DNA from: an uncultured Actinomycetes bacterium
Lineage (GTDB): Bacteria > Actinomycetota > Aquicultoria > CAJVYJ01
DNA length: 12,316 bases
NCBI GenBank assembly: GCA_913009475.1
Contig: CAJVYJ010000037.1
Coordinates: 1 to 12,316, forward strand
Direction of reading: 5' to 3'
Part shown: positions 6,478 through 12,316 of the stretch, in pieces
How the letters are laid out: every line of letters starts with the position of its first letter
Numbering within the stretch: the stretch's first letter is position 1
Notes under the pieces: generated by a model
Seen by the model: the letters and a program-made list of their open reading frames with translations, nothing else
Databases searched by the model: none
What the model was told of the DNA's origin: nothing
Position numbers and translations under genes: made by a program

Positions 6478-6618
6478 CGGTGAAAGGGTAGAGCGTAGAT
6501 AAAAGCATAAAATGCCCGCCCGTGGAATGCGAGCGTAGAGGTTTGAGGGTAATATAAAGGTAAGGCGTGTAAAACCGTATAGGAGTTTACAATTACGGAC
6601 AATTAAGCAGGAGGATAG

Positions 6619-8025
6619 ATGGATACGCAAAATAAAAAAATAAAATTCGGTACCGACGGCTGGCGTGGCCTGATTGCTGATGATTTTACGTTTGATAATG
6701 TAAAGTCGGTGGCGTGGGCAATTGGCGTTTACTTACAAAAGAATGCAATTCAGGGTGGCGTGGTTATCGGTTATGACGCGCGTTTTCTCGCTTCCAGTTT
6801 CGCTAATACTGTCGGTGATGTTCTCAATGCGATGGGTATTGAGACCTATAAATTCAATCGACCTATGCCGACGCCGATAGTGGCTTATACTATTAAGGAA
6901 TTAAAAGCCGCTGGTGCCGTTATGCTGACGGCCAGCCATAATCCCTATGATTATCAAGGCATTAAGTTCATAGCCGGTTATGGCGGTCCGGCTGATTCCA
7001 CTATTACATCGGCTATCGAGGCTGAGATCTCTAAGAATGTTATAAACGAAGGGCCTTTAAATAAAGCCGGGCCTAAGATGCTTTCCAGTATTGAGGGTTA
7101 CTGGCGTCATATCAGTCAAATAGTTGATTTTGCCAGGATTAAGTCGGCGTCATTAAAAATAGCCGTTAACCCGCTCTATGGTGCCGGTGTTAGGTTGTTG
7201 AGTAAAAAAGTGGATGAGTTAAGCGAATCGATGATAGTTGTCAACGATTCCTTTGATCCTTTGTTCGGAGGCCAAAATCCGGATCCTAATGAGTCTAATT
7301 TACAAGCTATGGCGGCTGACTTAAAAGCGGCTGGGTTCGATTTGGGAATCGCTTTAGACGGTGACGGCGACCGGTTTGGCATCGTTGACAGTTTGGGCAT
7401 CTATCTTTCACCTAATCAAGTTATCAGCTTATTGGCATACTATCTTCTAACCGAACGTAAATTATCGGGTGCCTTGGTCAGGACGGTAGCGACTACTCAA
7501 TTAATCGATGATATAGCTCGCGATCTAGGCGCGGAACTGATTGAAACACCGGTTGGATTTAAGTGGATCTGTCGCGAGATGCTAAAGCAACCGGTGGTAA
7601 TCGGCGGGGAAGAGAGCGGCGGACTAAGTATTTTAGGCCATATCCCCGAGAAAGATGGAATCTTGGCGACCTTGCTTATGGCGGAGATGTTGGCCGCCAC
7701 TGATAAAAAACCGTTATCGGAGAGCTTAAATGATTTATATGAAAAATACGGCCGGCGTTACGGGATACGCTTAGATATCCATCTGCCGATTGAGAAAAAA
7801 TTAAGATTAATGACTGGCCTAAAGAACGATCCACCCACTACAGTCGGCGGCGTCAAGGTGGCCCGCGTATCAACTATTGACGGAGTCAAGCTGGTACTGG
7901 CCAACGATGACTGGCTTTTAATAAGGCCGTCAGGGACGGAACCGCTTGTTAGAGCCTATATTGAAGCAAAGTCTCCAACCGGATTTTCTCTGCTTGAGAA
8001 ATACACCCAAAGCATTGTAAAATAA
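6619..8025 (+). CDS. Phosphoglucomutase/phosphomannomutase (alpha-D-phosphohexomutase), intact
   Basis: A complete 468-residue cytosolic phosphohexomutase that interconverts hexose-6-phosphate and hexose-1-phosphate through a phosphoserine. All four active-site loops are intact: TASHNP 104-109 with catalytic S106, DGDGDR 247-252 for magnesium, GGEESGG 329-335 for sugar recognition, and RPSGTEP 436-442 for phosphate binding. The opening KIKFGTDGWRG is also typical. The ATG follows AGGAGG by four bases. The final loop GEESGG, rather than GEMSGH, is commoner in glucose-active members, but glucose versus mannose cannot be settled here. It can supply the sugar-1-phosphate used by the pyrophosphorylase fusion upstream, whose own mutase domain has lost these motifs. 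The 69-base gap to the next gene shows no terminator. Confidence 0.93.
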   Translation: MDTQNKKIKFGTDGWRGLIADDFTFDNVKSVAWAIGVYLQKNAIQGGVVIGYDARFLASSFANTVGDVLNAMGIETYKFNRPMPTPIVAYTIKELKAAGAVMLTASHNPYDYQGIKFIAGYGGPADSTITSAIEAEISKNVINEGPLNKAGPKMLSSIEGYWRHISQIVDFARIKSASLKIAVNPLYGAGVRLLSKKVDELSESMIVVNDSFDPLFGGQNPDPNESNLQAMAADLKAAGFDLGIALDGDGDRFGIVDSLGIYLSPNQVISLLAYYLLTERKLSGALVRTVATTQLIDDIARDLGAELIETPVGFKWICREMLKQPVVIGGEESGGLSILGHIPEKDGILATLLMAEMLAATDKKPLSESLNDLYEKYGRRYGIRLDIHLPIEKKLRLMTGLKNDPPTTVGGVKVARVSTIDGVKLVLANDDWLLIRPSGTEPLVRAYIEAKSPTGFSLLEKYTQSIVK

Positions 8026-8094
8026 AAATATATTTACTGAATGTGAAAACTATTATAAGCTTCAAGTCTATACTATTATTGTTAAGGGATTTGA

Positions 8095-8826
8095 TTGTCA
8101 ATATTTAATTATCGCAAGTTGCATCTATCGTTAGCTGTTGTCTTTATTATTTTGGGTATTCTCTTATCTACCTCATATTACGCGCGTAAAAAATGGGACA
8201 TCAGCCCCGGACCGCGTAAGCGCAAACTTATAGATTTTATAGACAGGCAAAATAAAGAGAGGCATAAATTAGAGTATGAGCTCAAAGGGCTCCGAGCCGA
8301 TGTCACTAAATTACAAAAGACAGCTGCTAACAGCAAAGGCCAAATAGGCGCGTTCGCCAAGGAGATGGATAATTTAAAGAAACAATCAGGCTTAACCTCA
8401 CTGAAAGGCGACGGCATAGAGGTAGTTATCAGTGATGCTACCGTGGTGCCTTCAAATCGTGATCCCAACAACTATCTGGTTCATGATTATGACTTACAAA
8501 TTATCGTCAATGCTCTATGGCGGGGCGGCGCTAGAGGCATTTCCCTAAACGGCCAAAGATTTGTTTCGACCACGGCGATTAGATGCGCCGGTACTACGGT
8601 AATGGTCAACTCCGAGCCGTTGGGCGGTCCTTATAAGATCGAGGCCATAGGCAGCCAATCGAAGTTGATTAAGATATTGAAAAAAGACCCCGACGCTAAA
8701 CAAGTTTTACAAAGCTACGCTAAGACTTACGGACTTAATGTCGATGTTAGACAAGTTGATGAGCTTAAGTTGCCGGCTTATAAGGGCAGTTTGAAATTTA
8801 ATGATATAGAAGTGGTAGCCCAGTGA
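8095..8826 (+). CDS. DUF881 membrane-anchored protein, first copy (YlxW/YlxX-like)
   Basis: A 243-residue protein of unknown biochemical function. It has a short basic amino end, one membrane helix (about 10-26), a charged region likely to form a coiled coil (about 44-97), then the DUF881 domain outside the membrane (about 100-240). That domain holds the family block LVHDYDLQIIVNALWRGGA (128-146) followed by SLNGQRF. The start is TTG at 8095 with AAGGGA five bases upstream; no ATG fits better. Its stop overlaps the next start by four bases (GTGA), so translation is probably coupled. Homologues include Rv1823/Rv1825 in mycobacteria and YlxW/YlxX beside ftsA-ftsZ in Bacillus, which suggests an envelope or division role, by context only. 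Confidence 0.9.
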   Translation: MSIFNYRKLHLSLAVVFIILGILLSTSYYARKKWDISPGPRKRKLIDFIDRQNKERHKLEYELKGLRADVTKLQKTAANSKGQIGAFAKEMDNLKKQSGLTSLKGDGIEVVISDATVVPSNRDPNNYLVHDYDLQIIVNALWRGGARGISLNGQRFVSTTAIRCAGTTVMVNSEPLGGPYKIEAIGSQSKLIKILKKDPDAKQVLQSYAKTYGLNVDVRQVDELKLPAYKGSLKFNDIEVVAQ

Positions 8827-9161
8827 TACCATTATTCGGCTTATTGATCGGTATCACTATCGGCGTATTGGTTAAAGTGCCGATCTCACCTTGGATGGCC
8901 CGTTATCTTGGTATTGCCCTCTTGGCCGGCCTTGATAGTGCTTTTGGCGGGCTAAAGGCCAGCTTTGAAAAGAAGTTTAATGACCGCCTTTTCATCGGGG
9001 GTTTTTTAAGCAATACACTAATGGCCGCGTTTATAGTCTATTTGGGTGATATTCTCGGCGTCGAGTTGTATTTGGCGGCTGTAATTGTTTTTGGAGTGCG
9101 TTTGTTTCAAAATTTGTCAGCCATCAGGCGGCATTTATTCCAGGCACGGCACTGGGAGTAG
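8823..9161 (+). CDS. sbp: Small basic protein Sbp (DUF1290)
   Basis: A 112-residue membrane protein of the DUF1290 family, with hydrophobic segments near 2-18, 27-43, 58-77 and 80-97. The diagnostic blocks are YLGIALLAGLDSAFGGLKA (29-47) and YLGDILGVELYLAAVIVFGVR (73-93), ending with a basic IRRHLFQ. The GTG start overlaps the preceding stop by four bases. In Bacillus the homologue lies next to ftsA; in Mycobacterium it is Rv1824, also between two DUF881 genes. Its molecular function is unknown. A partner role with the DUF881 proteins is inferred from the very conserved order. Confidence 0.93.
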   Translation: MIPLFGLLIGITIGVLVKVPISPWMARYLGIALLAGLDSAFGGLKASFEKKFNDRLFIGGFLSNTLMAAFIVYLGDILGVELYLAAVIVFGVRLFQNLSAIRRHLFQARHWE

Positions 9162-9184
9162 GCGGCCGTTTTGCGGCGCCGAAG

Positions 9185-9191
9185 TAAGGAG
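9185..9191 (+). promoter_or_regulatory. Ribosome binding site without an in-frame standard start codon
   Basis: TAAGGAG is a good Shine-Dalgarno sequence, but the in-frame codons after the TAA at 9185 are GGA, GAT, ATT, AAT, AAA, ATT, TTT, with no ATG, GTG or TTG until 9476. At the ideal distance (six bases) the sequence reads ATAAAATT. Inserting one G to give ATGAAAATT would create a normal start in the correct frame. Confidence 0.6.
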
Positions 9192-9202
9192 ATATTAATA
9201 AA

Positions 9203-9865
9203 ATTTTTACAAATATATTTGCGCGGCGTCAATTAACAATCGGTATTATTCTACTGATTATCGGTTTTATCTTAGTTACTCAGTTAAGGGTTCAGGGGCG
9301 TTCGAATCAGAATCTTTCCGATCAGCCGGAAACCGATTTAACGGAAATCATAGACAAGCAAGATATCGAGATAAAAGCGCTCCGGGCCGATATCTCCGCG
9401 CTTCGGATCAAGCTGACTCTTTATCAAGCTTCTTCTAAAAATAATAATGATATTATTAATGCCGGTAAAGTTGAGTTGGACGGTATGAGAGTGCTGTTGG
9501 GGCTGGATACTGTAGCGGGTCCGGGCATATCGATACTCATCAAGGATAAGAATAGGTACTTGACCGGTTTCGATATAAGACAGTTGCTGGAAGAGTTGAG
9601 GGCCTCGGGCGCTTTATCGCTCTCGATCGACGGTAAACGGGTGGTAGCCAAGAGCAGTTTTGCCAGACACAACGGTTCGGTATATATGGATGGCCGGCGT
9701 TTACGAGTTCCCTATAAGGTATCGGCATTAGGTAAACCGGATATCCTTTACCAATCGATTACTTTACCGCGGGGCATAAAGGACAGGTTGAGCCATTTTG
9801 CGGGCGTCCACCTAAAAATCGATAAAAGTGAGCGGTTGGTTTTGCCGCCGGTGACAAAAAGGTAA
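9203..9865 (+). CDS. DUF881 membrane-anchored protein, second copy, start codon missing or non-standard
   Basis: The frame ending at TAA 9863-9865 stays open back to the stop at 9185 and encodes a full DUF881 protein. From ATT 9203 it is 220 residues: basic amino end with FARR, a membrane helix (about 11-28), a coiled-coil-like region (about 45-75), and the DUF881 domain (about 90-217) with VAGPGISILIKD, LLEELRASGALSLSIDGKRV and VPYKVSALG. Starting at TTG 9476 would remove the membrane anchor and half the linker. Possible starts are ATT 9203 (11 bases after the Shine-Dalgarno), ATT 9194 (2 bases), or an ATG lost by a one-base deletion near 9199. It forms a DUF881-SBP-DUF881 trio with the two preceding genes, 41 bases after sbp. 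Function is unknown. Confidence 0.8.
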   Translation: MFTNIFARRQLTIGIILLIIGFILVTQLRVQGRSNQNLSDQPETDLTEIIDKQDIEIKALRADISALRIKLTLYQASSKNNNDIINAGKVELDGMRVLLGLDTVAGPGISILIKDKNRYLTGFDIRQLLEELRASGALSLSIDGKRVVAKSSFARHNGSVYMDGRRLRVPYKVSALGKPDILYQSITLPRGIKDRLSHFAGVHLKIDKSERLVLPPVTKR

Positions 9866-9903
9866 ATAATCGAGTTAATAATGAGAGCGGATGGAGTCTT
9901 GGT

Positions 9904-10734
9904 TTATAAGTCGGCGGTTTTGACGCAATTGTCTTCAAGGAAATCAGGTATGGCCTGTGAATCAAGTATATGATTAATGACCTCAGCGTCTTTTGGATAA
10001 CCTAATAATGATACTTTTAAAGAAAATCTTTTATCTTTTAGTGGTATAAAAATATTCAATTGTTTTAGGGTCAATTTCCGTATCCTGTTTAAAGCGATGT
10101 TGGCGTTTGATAAACCCGTTTCCGGCATTATTAAACAGAAGACTCCGCCGCCTACATGGCCCAATTCATCTACCAACCTAATATTTCCGCGTATGGCCTT
10201 AGCGGTTTCCTTGGTTATCTTATTTTTAAGATTGAGCGCGAATAAATTAAACTTCCAATGGTCGATTTTGATTAAAGCGATGGTAAAGTCTTGTTGATTC
10301 CGTTCTTGTTTGCTGATACACAGTCTTATCAATTTGATTATGTACGTTTTATTATAAATATTATAATTTTTATCGATAAAATTCTTATCCTCAAGTTTCA
10401 ATAATATATACTTCATTCTGCCGGCGATATCTCCGCCGATTATGCCGACTATACCATAAGAGACTGACCTTAAGACCAAGTCAAGCGGAACAAAGTCAGC
10501 CGGATAACCGTTTAAGTAGAACTTATTGATTATGAATATTATCGTGGCGAGCATGGCGGATATAAAACCGGCGCGGCGGCCATAGTGGAGAGCTATTACA
10601 ATAACAGGAGCTAATAGCGCTTGTCCGAGTACTTCTGTCGGGTCTACGCGCTGGCCGATAGCTATGATTGTCGTTCCCAATACAATAGCTAGACCTAAAC
10701 TGGTAAAAAAAAGCTCGTATTTTCTATACTTCAA
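9904..10734 (-). CDS. Membrane protein with degenerate GGDEF domain
   Basis: A 276-residue protein on the opposite strand to its neighbours. Residues 1-104 form about four membrane helices (8-27, 38-52, 55-72, 84-104). The rest aligns with a GGDEF fold: NIYNKTYI (125-132) corresponds to the usual GLYNRRYF, IALIKIDHWK (152-161) to LLIDIDHFK, and LGHVGGGVFCLIMPET (191-206) to the GGDEF strand-turn. The signature is GGGVF, so the D and E needed for GTP and metal binding are gone, and the usual NDxxGH segment is not recognisable. It is unlikely to make cyclic di-GMP; a binding, dimerisation or vestigial role is possible. The start is TTG, with GGAG six bases upstream. It is visibly richer in Lys, Asn and Ile codons and A/T than its neighbours. 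It converges on the DUF881 gene 38 bases away with no clear terminator between them. Confidence 0.8.
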   Translation of the reverse strand: MKYRKYELFFTSLGLAIVLGTTIIAIGQRVDPTEVLGQALLAPVIVIALHYGRRAGFISAMLATIIFIINKFYLNGYPADFVPLDLVLRSVSYGIVGIIGGDIAGRMKYILLKLEDKNFIDKNYNIYNKTYIIKLIRLCISKQERNQQDFTIALIKIDHWKFNLFALNLKNKITKETAKAIRGNIRLVDELGHVGGGVFCLIMPETGLSNANIALNRIRKLTLKQLNIFIPLKDKRFSLKVSLLGYPKDAEVINHILDSQAIPDFLEDNCVKTADL

Positions 10735-10750
10735 CTAAAGCTCCATAGGT

Positions 10751-10756
10751 TATAAT
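10751..10756 (+). promoter_or_regulatory. -10 element for the DUF3006-dacA pair
   Basis: A consensus TATAAT lies 48 bases upstream of the ATG at 10805, in the 70-base gap between two divergent genes. No convincing -35 hexamer is seen; TTCAAC at 10730-10735 is a poor match with a short 15-base spacer. The minus-strand gene must start transcription in the same short A/T-rich gap, so the divergent promoters probably overlap. Confidence 0.4.
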
Positions 10757-10804
10757 ATATTGGCGACATAAAATATTAATCGGATTAAGGCGGTAAAAAG
10801 TTAA

Positions 10805-11032
10805 ATGTCAATTCGTTATTATAAATATCTAGCGACAGTTGACTCGCAAGAAAGCGGTATAGTCTCTCTCATAATCAACAATGACAATAGACTTGTTGCT
10901 ATTCCGGCTAAATACTTGCCAAAGGTCGATGAAGGCGACATAGTCGAGGTCTCTTTTACGGTAAAAAATAAAAAGCGGAAACAAGATAAAGATGAAATCA
11001 TCGATTTGATAAAGGAATTACAAGACAATTAA
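10805..11032 (+). CDS. DUF3006-like small protein
   Basis: A 75-residue soluble protein with no signal peptide or membrane segment. It fits the DUF3006 pattern: an initial strand ATVDSQESGIVSLIIN, then RLVAIPAKYLPKVDEGDIVEVSF, and a charged Lys/Asp/Glu-rich tail DKDEIIDLIKEL. Such proteins look like small beta-barrels of unknown function, often encoded beside envelope or secreted hydrolases. The ATG has only a weak upstream AAGG. It ends one base before the carboxypeptidase ATG, implying one transcript and probable translational coupling. Family assignment is from the pattern and length only. Confidence 0.75.
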   Translation: MSIRYYKYLATVDSQESGIVSLIINNDNRLVAIPAKYLPKVDEGDIVEVSFTVKNKKRKQDKDEIIDLIKELQDN

Positions 11033-11033
11033 T

Positions 11034-12181
11034 ATGCGCCAATTAAAGTTAATTAGGGTAATCGCTCTTGTTTTAATCAGCATTATTATCTGGACGCCGA
11101 TAGCCGCCGCGGAAGTTGTAAGGGAACAACCATTAGTAGCGGCTGAGTCAGCTGTTTTAATAGACCAGCGTAGCGGTCAGATCCTCTGGTCGAAAAACGC
11201 TGAGCAAAAGCGCCGCATCGCGAGCACTACTAAGATCATGACCGCTCTATTGGTCCTGGAAAAATTGGGCATTGATAAAAAAATCGTATTCAGTCCCAAC
11301 GCGGCCCAGGTCAGCTGGAATAAGATTAAATATAAAGCCGGTGATGAACGTTCAGCGGAAGAGTTGCTCTATTCGCTGCTGCTCTTTTCCTCCAATCAAG
11401 CGGCGGAGGCGTTTGCTGAAACCATTGCTGGTAACGACGGCGAATTTGCCAAAATGATGAACTCAAAAGCGGCGCAACTGGGCGCTCATGATACGGTTTT
11501 CGCCAATCCTCATGGTTTGCCGGCTACGGGCCCTGAGTATTCCACCGCTAAGGACGTTGCCGTTATTGCCGCCGCGGCCATGAAATATCCATTTTTCCGA
11601 AAAGTCGTTTCCAGTCGCGACCATGATTTTACTATTACCGGAAAACCATCCAGGCGTATCCGGAATATTAATAAACTATTACAATTTTATCCATACGCTA
11701 CGGGCATAAAAACCGGTTATACATCAAGGGCCGAATATTGTTTAGTGGCGGCCGCTAAGTATGGTAATTTGTCACTTATTTCAGTAATATTGGGCAGTAA
11801 GACCAGGAGCCAGTCATTCAGTGACGCAAAAAATATGCTTGAATACGGTTTTAATGATTACTCTTTTCGTCAGATAATCTCCAAGCGTAAAATTTACGCG
11901 CAAAAAAGCATCAAGGGCAGTTTCAGCAAAAGAGTAAATATAGTTGCCGGGCAGGACCTCTATTCATTGGTTTACGACCAACCGACATCAATTATATACA
12001 GGACTTATATTAAACCGCTTAGCGGGCCGGTCAAAAAAGGAGACCGTTTGGGGAAGATGGTGGCCAGCCAATTTGGCAAGACCATAGGAAAAGTGGATTT
12101 GTTGGCCGGCAATAATGTTGGCGAAGATATAAAAGCGCCAAATGAGAAAAGAGGATTTTTTAGTATTTTTAAGTTATTATT
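11034..12181 (+). CDS. dacA: D-alanyl-D-alanine carboxypeptidase (PBP5/DacA type), 3' end cut by adapter
   Basis: A penicillin-binding serine carboxypeptidase (peptidase S11) that removes the terminal D-Ala from peptidoglycan stem peptides outside the membrane. Visible features: signal peptide about 1-26 ending AAA; SxxK as S64-T-T-K67; SxN as S119-S-N121; KTG 226-228 in GIKTGYTSRA; and a PBP5 C-terminal beta domain about 278-368 with GPVKKGDRLGKM. The last genuine residues, FFSIFKLLL, look like the start of the C-terminal membrane anchor. Genomic sequence ends at 12181; the following in-frame DRKSVV and stop are adapter. About 382 residues are real, so only a short tail is missing. No strong Shine-Dalgarno precedes the ATG, in keeping with coupling to the gene one base upstream. 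Gene name by family. Confidence 0.93.
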
Positions 12182-12239
12182 AGATCGGAAGAGCGTCGTG
12201 TAGGGAAAGAGTGTAGATCTCGGTGGTCGCCGTATCATT
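12182..12239. other. Illumina universal adapter, reverse complement (library artefact)
   Basis: All 58 bases read as the full universal adapter in reverse complement, starting AGATCGGAAGAGCGTCGTGT and ending GTCGCCGTATCATT. Read on the minus strand it gives the known contaminant peptide ending FPYTTLFRS, which heads a spurious minus-strand frame at 12005-12238. It is not genomic. Confidence 0.99.
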
Positions 12240-12316
12240 AAAAAAAAAATAACAAAAAAACAAATCCTAGCAGCGAATTATATATAACACTCCTCACTAA
12301 TACTGAATCAAGCGTT
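12240..12316. other. Post-adapter poly-A and noise
   Basis: A run of A with two interruptions (12240-12261) is followed by about 55 bases with no coding or repeat signal. This is what short-read machines report after reading past the end of a library molecule. It should be removed with the adapter. Confidence 0.9.

Larger units (their letters stand above)
5837..6618. other. Gene-free repeat island between the two sugar-phosphate genes
   Basis: These 782 bases hold no convincing gene on either strand. The open minus-strand frames translate to peptides such as CHSRPRSGI, FPTPIGNP and VIPDPDRES, the usual products of reading TGTCATTCC-type dispersed repeats. In order it contains a weak terminator, an A/T hairpin, a G+C-rich structured segment, short TGTCATTC copies, a 25-bp tandem array, a 7-bp degenerate array, a 24-bp perfect palindrome, a possible CCCCT/AGGGG hairpin (6414-6436, 13-14 base loop) and a second 30-bp repeat copy. 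Bases 6478-6600 show only a 9-base direct repeat (GAGCGTAGA at 6491 and 6531). I could not identify a convincing promoter for the downstream mutase gene. Confidence 0.8.

Noticed and set aside
5932..6630. Several overlapping minus-strand reading frames (61-146 residues)
   Set aside because: They run through the repeat island and translate to repetitive peptides such as CHSRPALCLSFPA and SRPRSGI, typical of reading TGTCATTCC repeats. They have no ribosome sites and no domain.
8026..8094. Promoter or terminator between the mutase and first DUF881 gene
   Set aside because: A TATACT at 8069-8074 has no credible -35 partner, and the only inverted repeat (around 8051-8072) is imperfect and A/T-rich.
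9476..9865. Short version of the second DUF881 gene starting at TTG 9476
   Set aside because: It would lack the membrane helix and coiled coil that the same open frame encodes just upstream, and there is no Shine-Dalgarno before this TTG, whereas a good one lies at 9185-9191.
12005..12238. Minus-strand frame of 77 residues at the contig end
   Set aside because: Its amino end, FPYTTLFRS, is adapter sequence and the rest is antisense to the carboxypeptidase gene.

Overview
The window is a metagenome-style contig of about 12.1 kb of bacterial DNA with untrimmed Illumina library sequence at both ends. Bases 1-42 are the index-side adapter tail. Bases 12182-12239 are the complementary strand of the universal adapter, followed by about 77 bases of poly-A and noise. 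Genuine sequence is therefore about 43-12181. Both terminal genes are cut there and must not be read as having natural ends.

The organism looks like a Gram-positive-type bacterium, most likely an actinobacterial lineage of moderate G+C. The best evidence is the order CDP-alcohol phosphatidyltransferase ... DUF881 - small basic protein (DUF1290) - DUF881, which parallels mycobacterial Rv1822-Rv1825 and, for the last three genes, Bacillus ylxW-ylxX-sbp. The two-domain mannose-1-phosphate guanylyltransferase/PMM-like protein and the monoderm-style DacA fit this. I cannot fix the class from the sequence alone. Start codons are unusually varied (ATG, GTG, TTG, CTG, and one gene with no standard start).

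Layout: (1) 43-1130, the C-terminal part of a type I restriction HsdR subunit. (2) 1131-1395, an intergenic region with a GAGACG-armed imperfect palindrome and a strong extended -10 promoter. (3) 1396-5836, a co-directional run of a class III aminotransferase, a CDP-alcohol phosphatidyltransferase and an NDP-sugar pyrophosphorylase fused to a degenerate phosphomannomutase domain. (4) 5837-6618, a 780-bp gene-free repeat island with at least five kinds of repeat or hairpin. (5) 6619-9865, an intact phosphohexomutase, then DUF881, SBP and DUF881 in tight order. (6) 9904-10734, a membrane protein with a ruined GGDEF domain on the opposite strand. (7) 10805-12181, a DUF3006 small protein tightly followed by a DacA-type D-Ala-D-Ala carboxypeptidase that is cut by the adapter.

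The common theme is envelope building. The intact mutase can make hexose-1-phosphate for the pyrophosphorylase to activate as an NDP-sugar. The CDP-alcohol enzyme makes a phospholipid head group. DUF881/SBP proteins are membrane proteins of division/envelope clusters, and DacA trims peptidoglycan. I see no clear new defence or mobile system. The points most worth checking are the apparent start-codon lesion in the second DUF881 gene, the CTG start and dead mutase motifs of the fusion protein, the catalytically degenerate GGDEF protein, and the repeat island with a possible minus-strand structured RNA.
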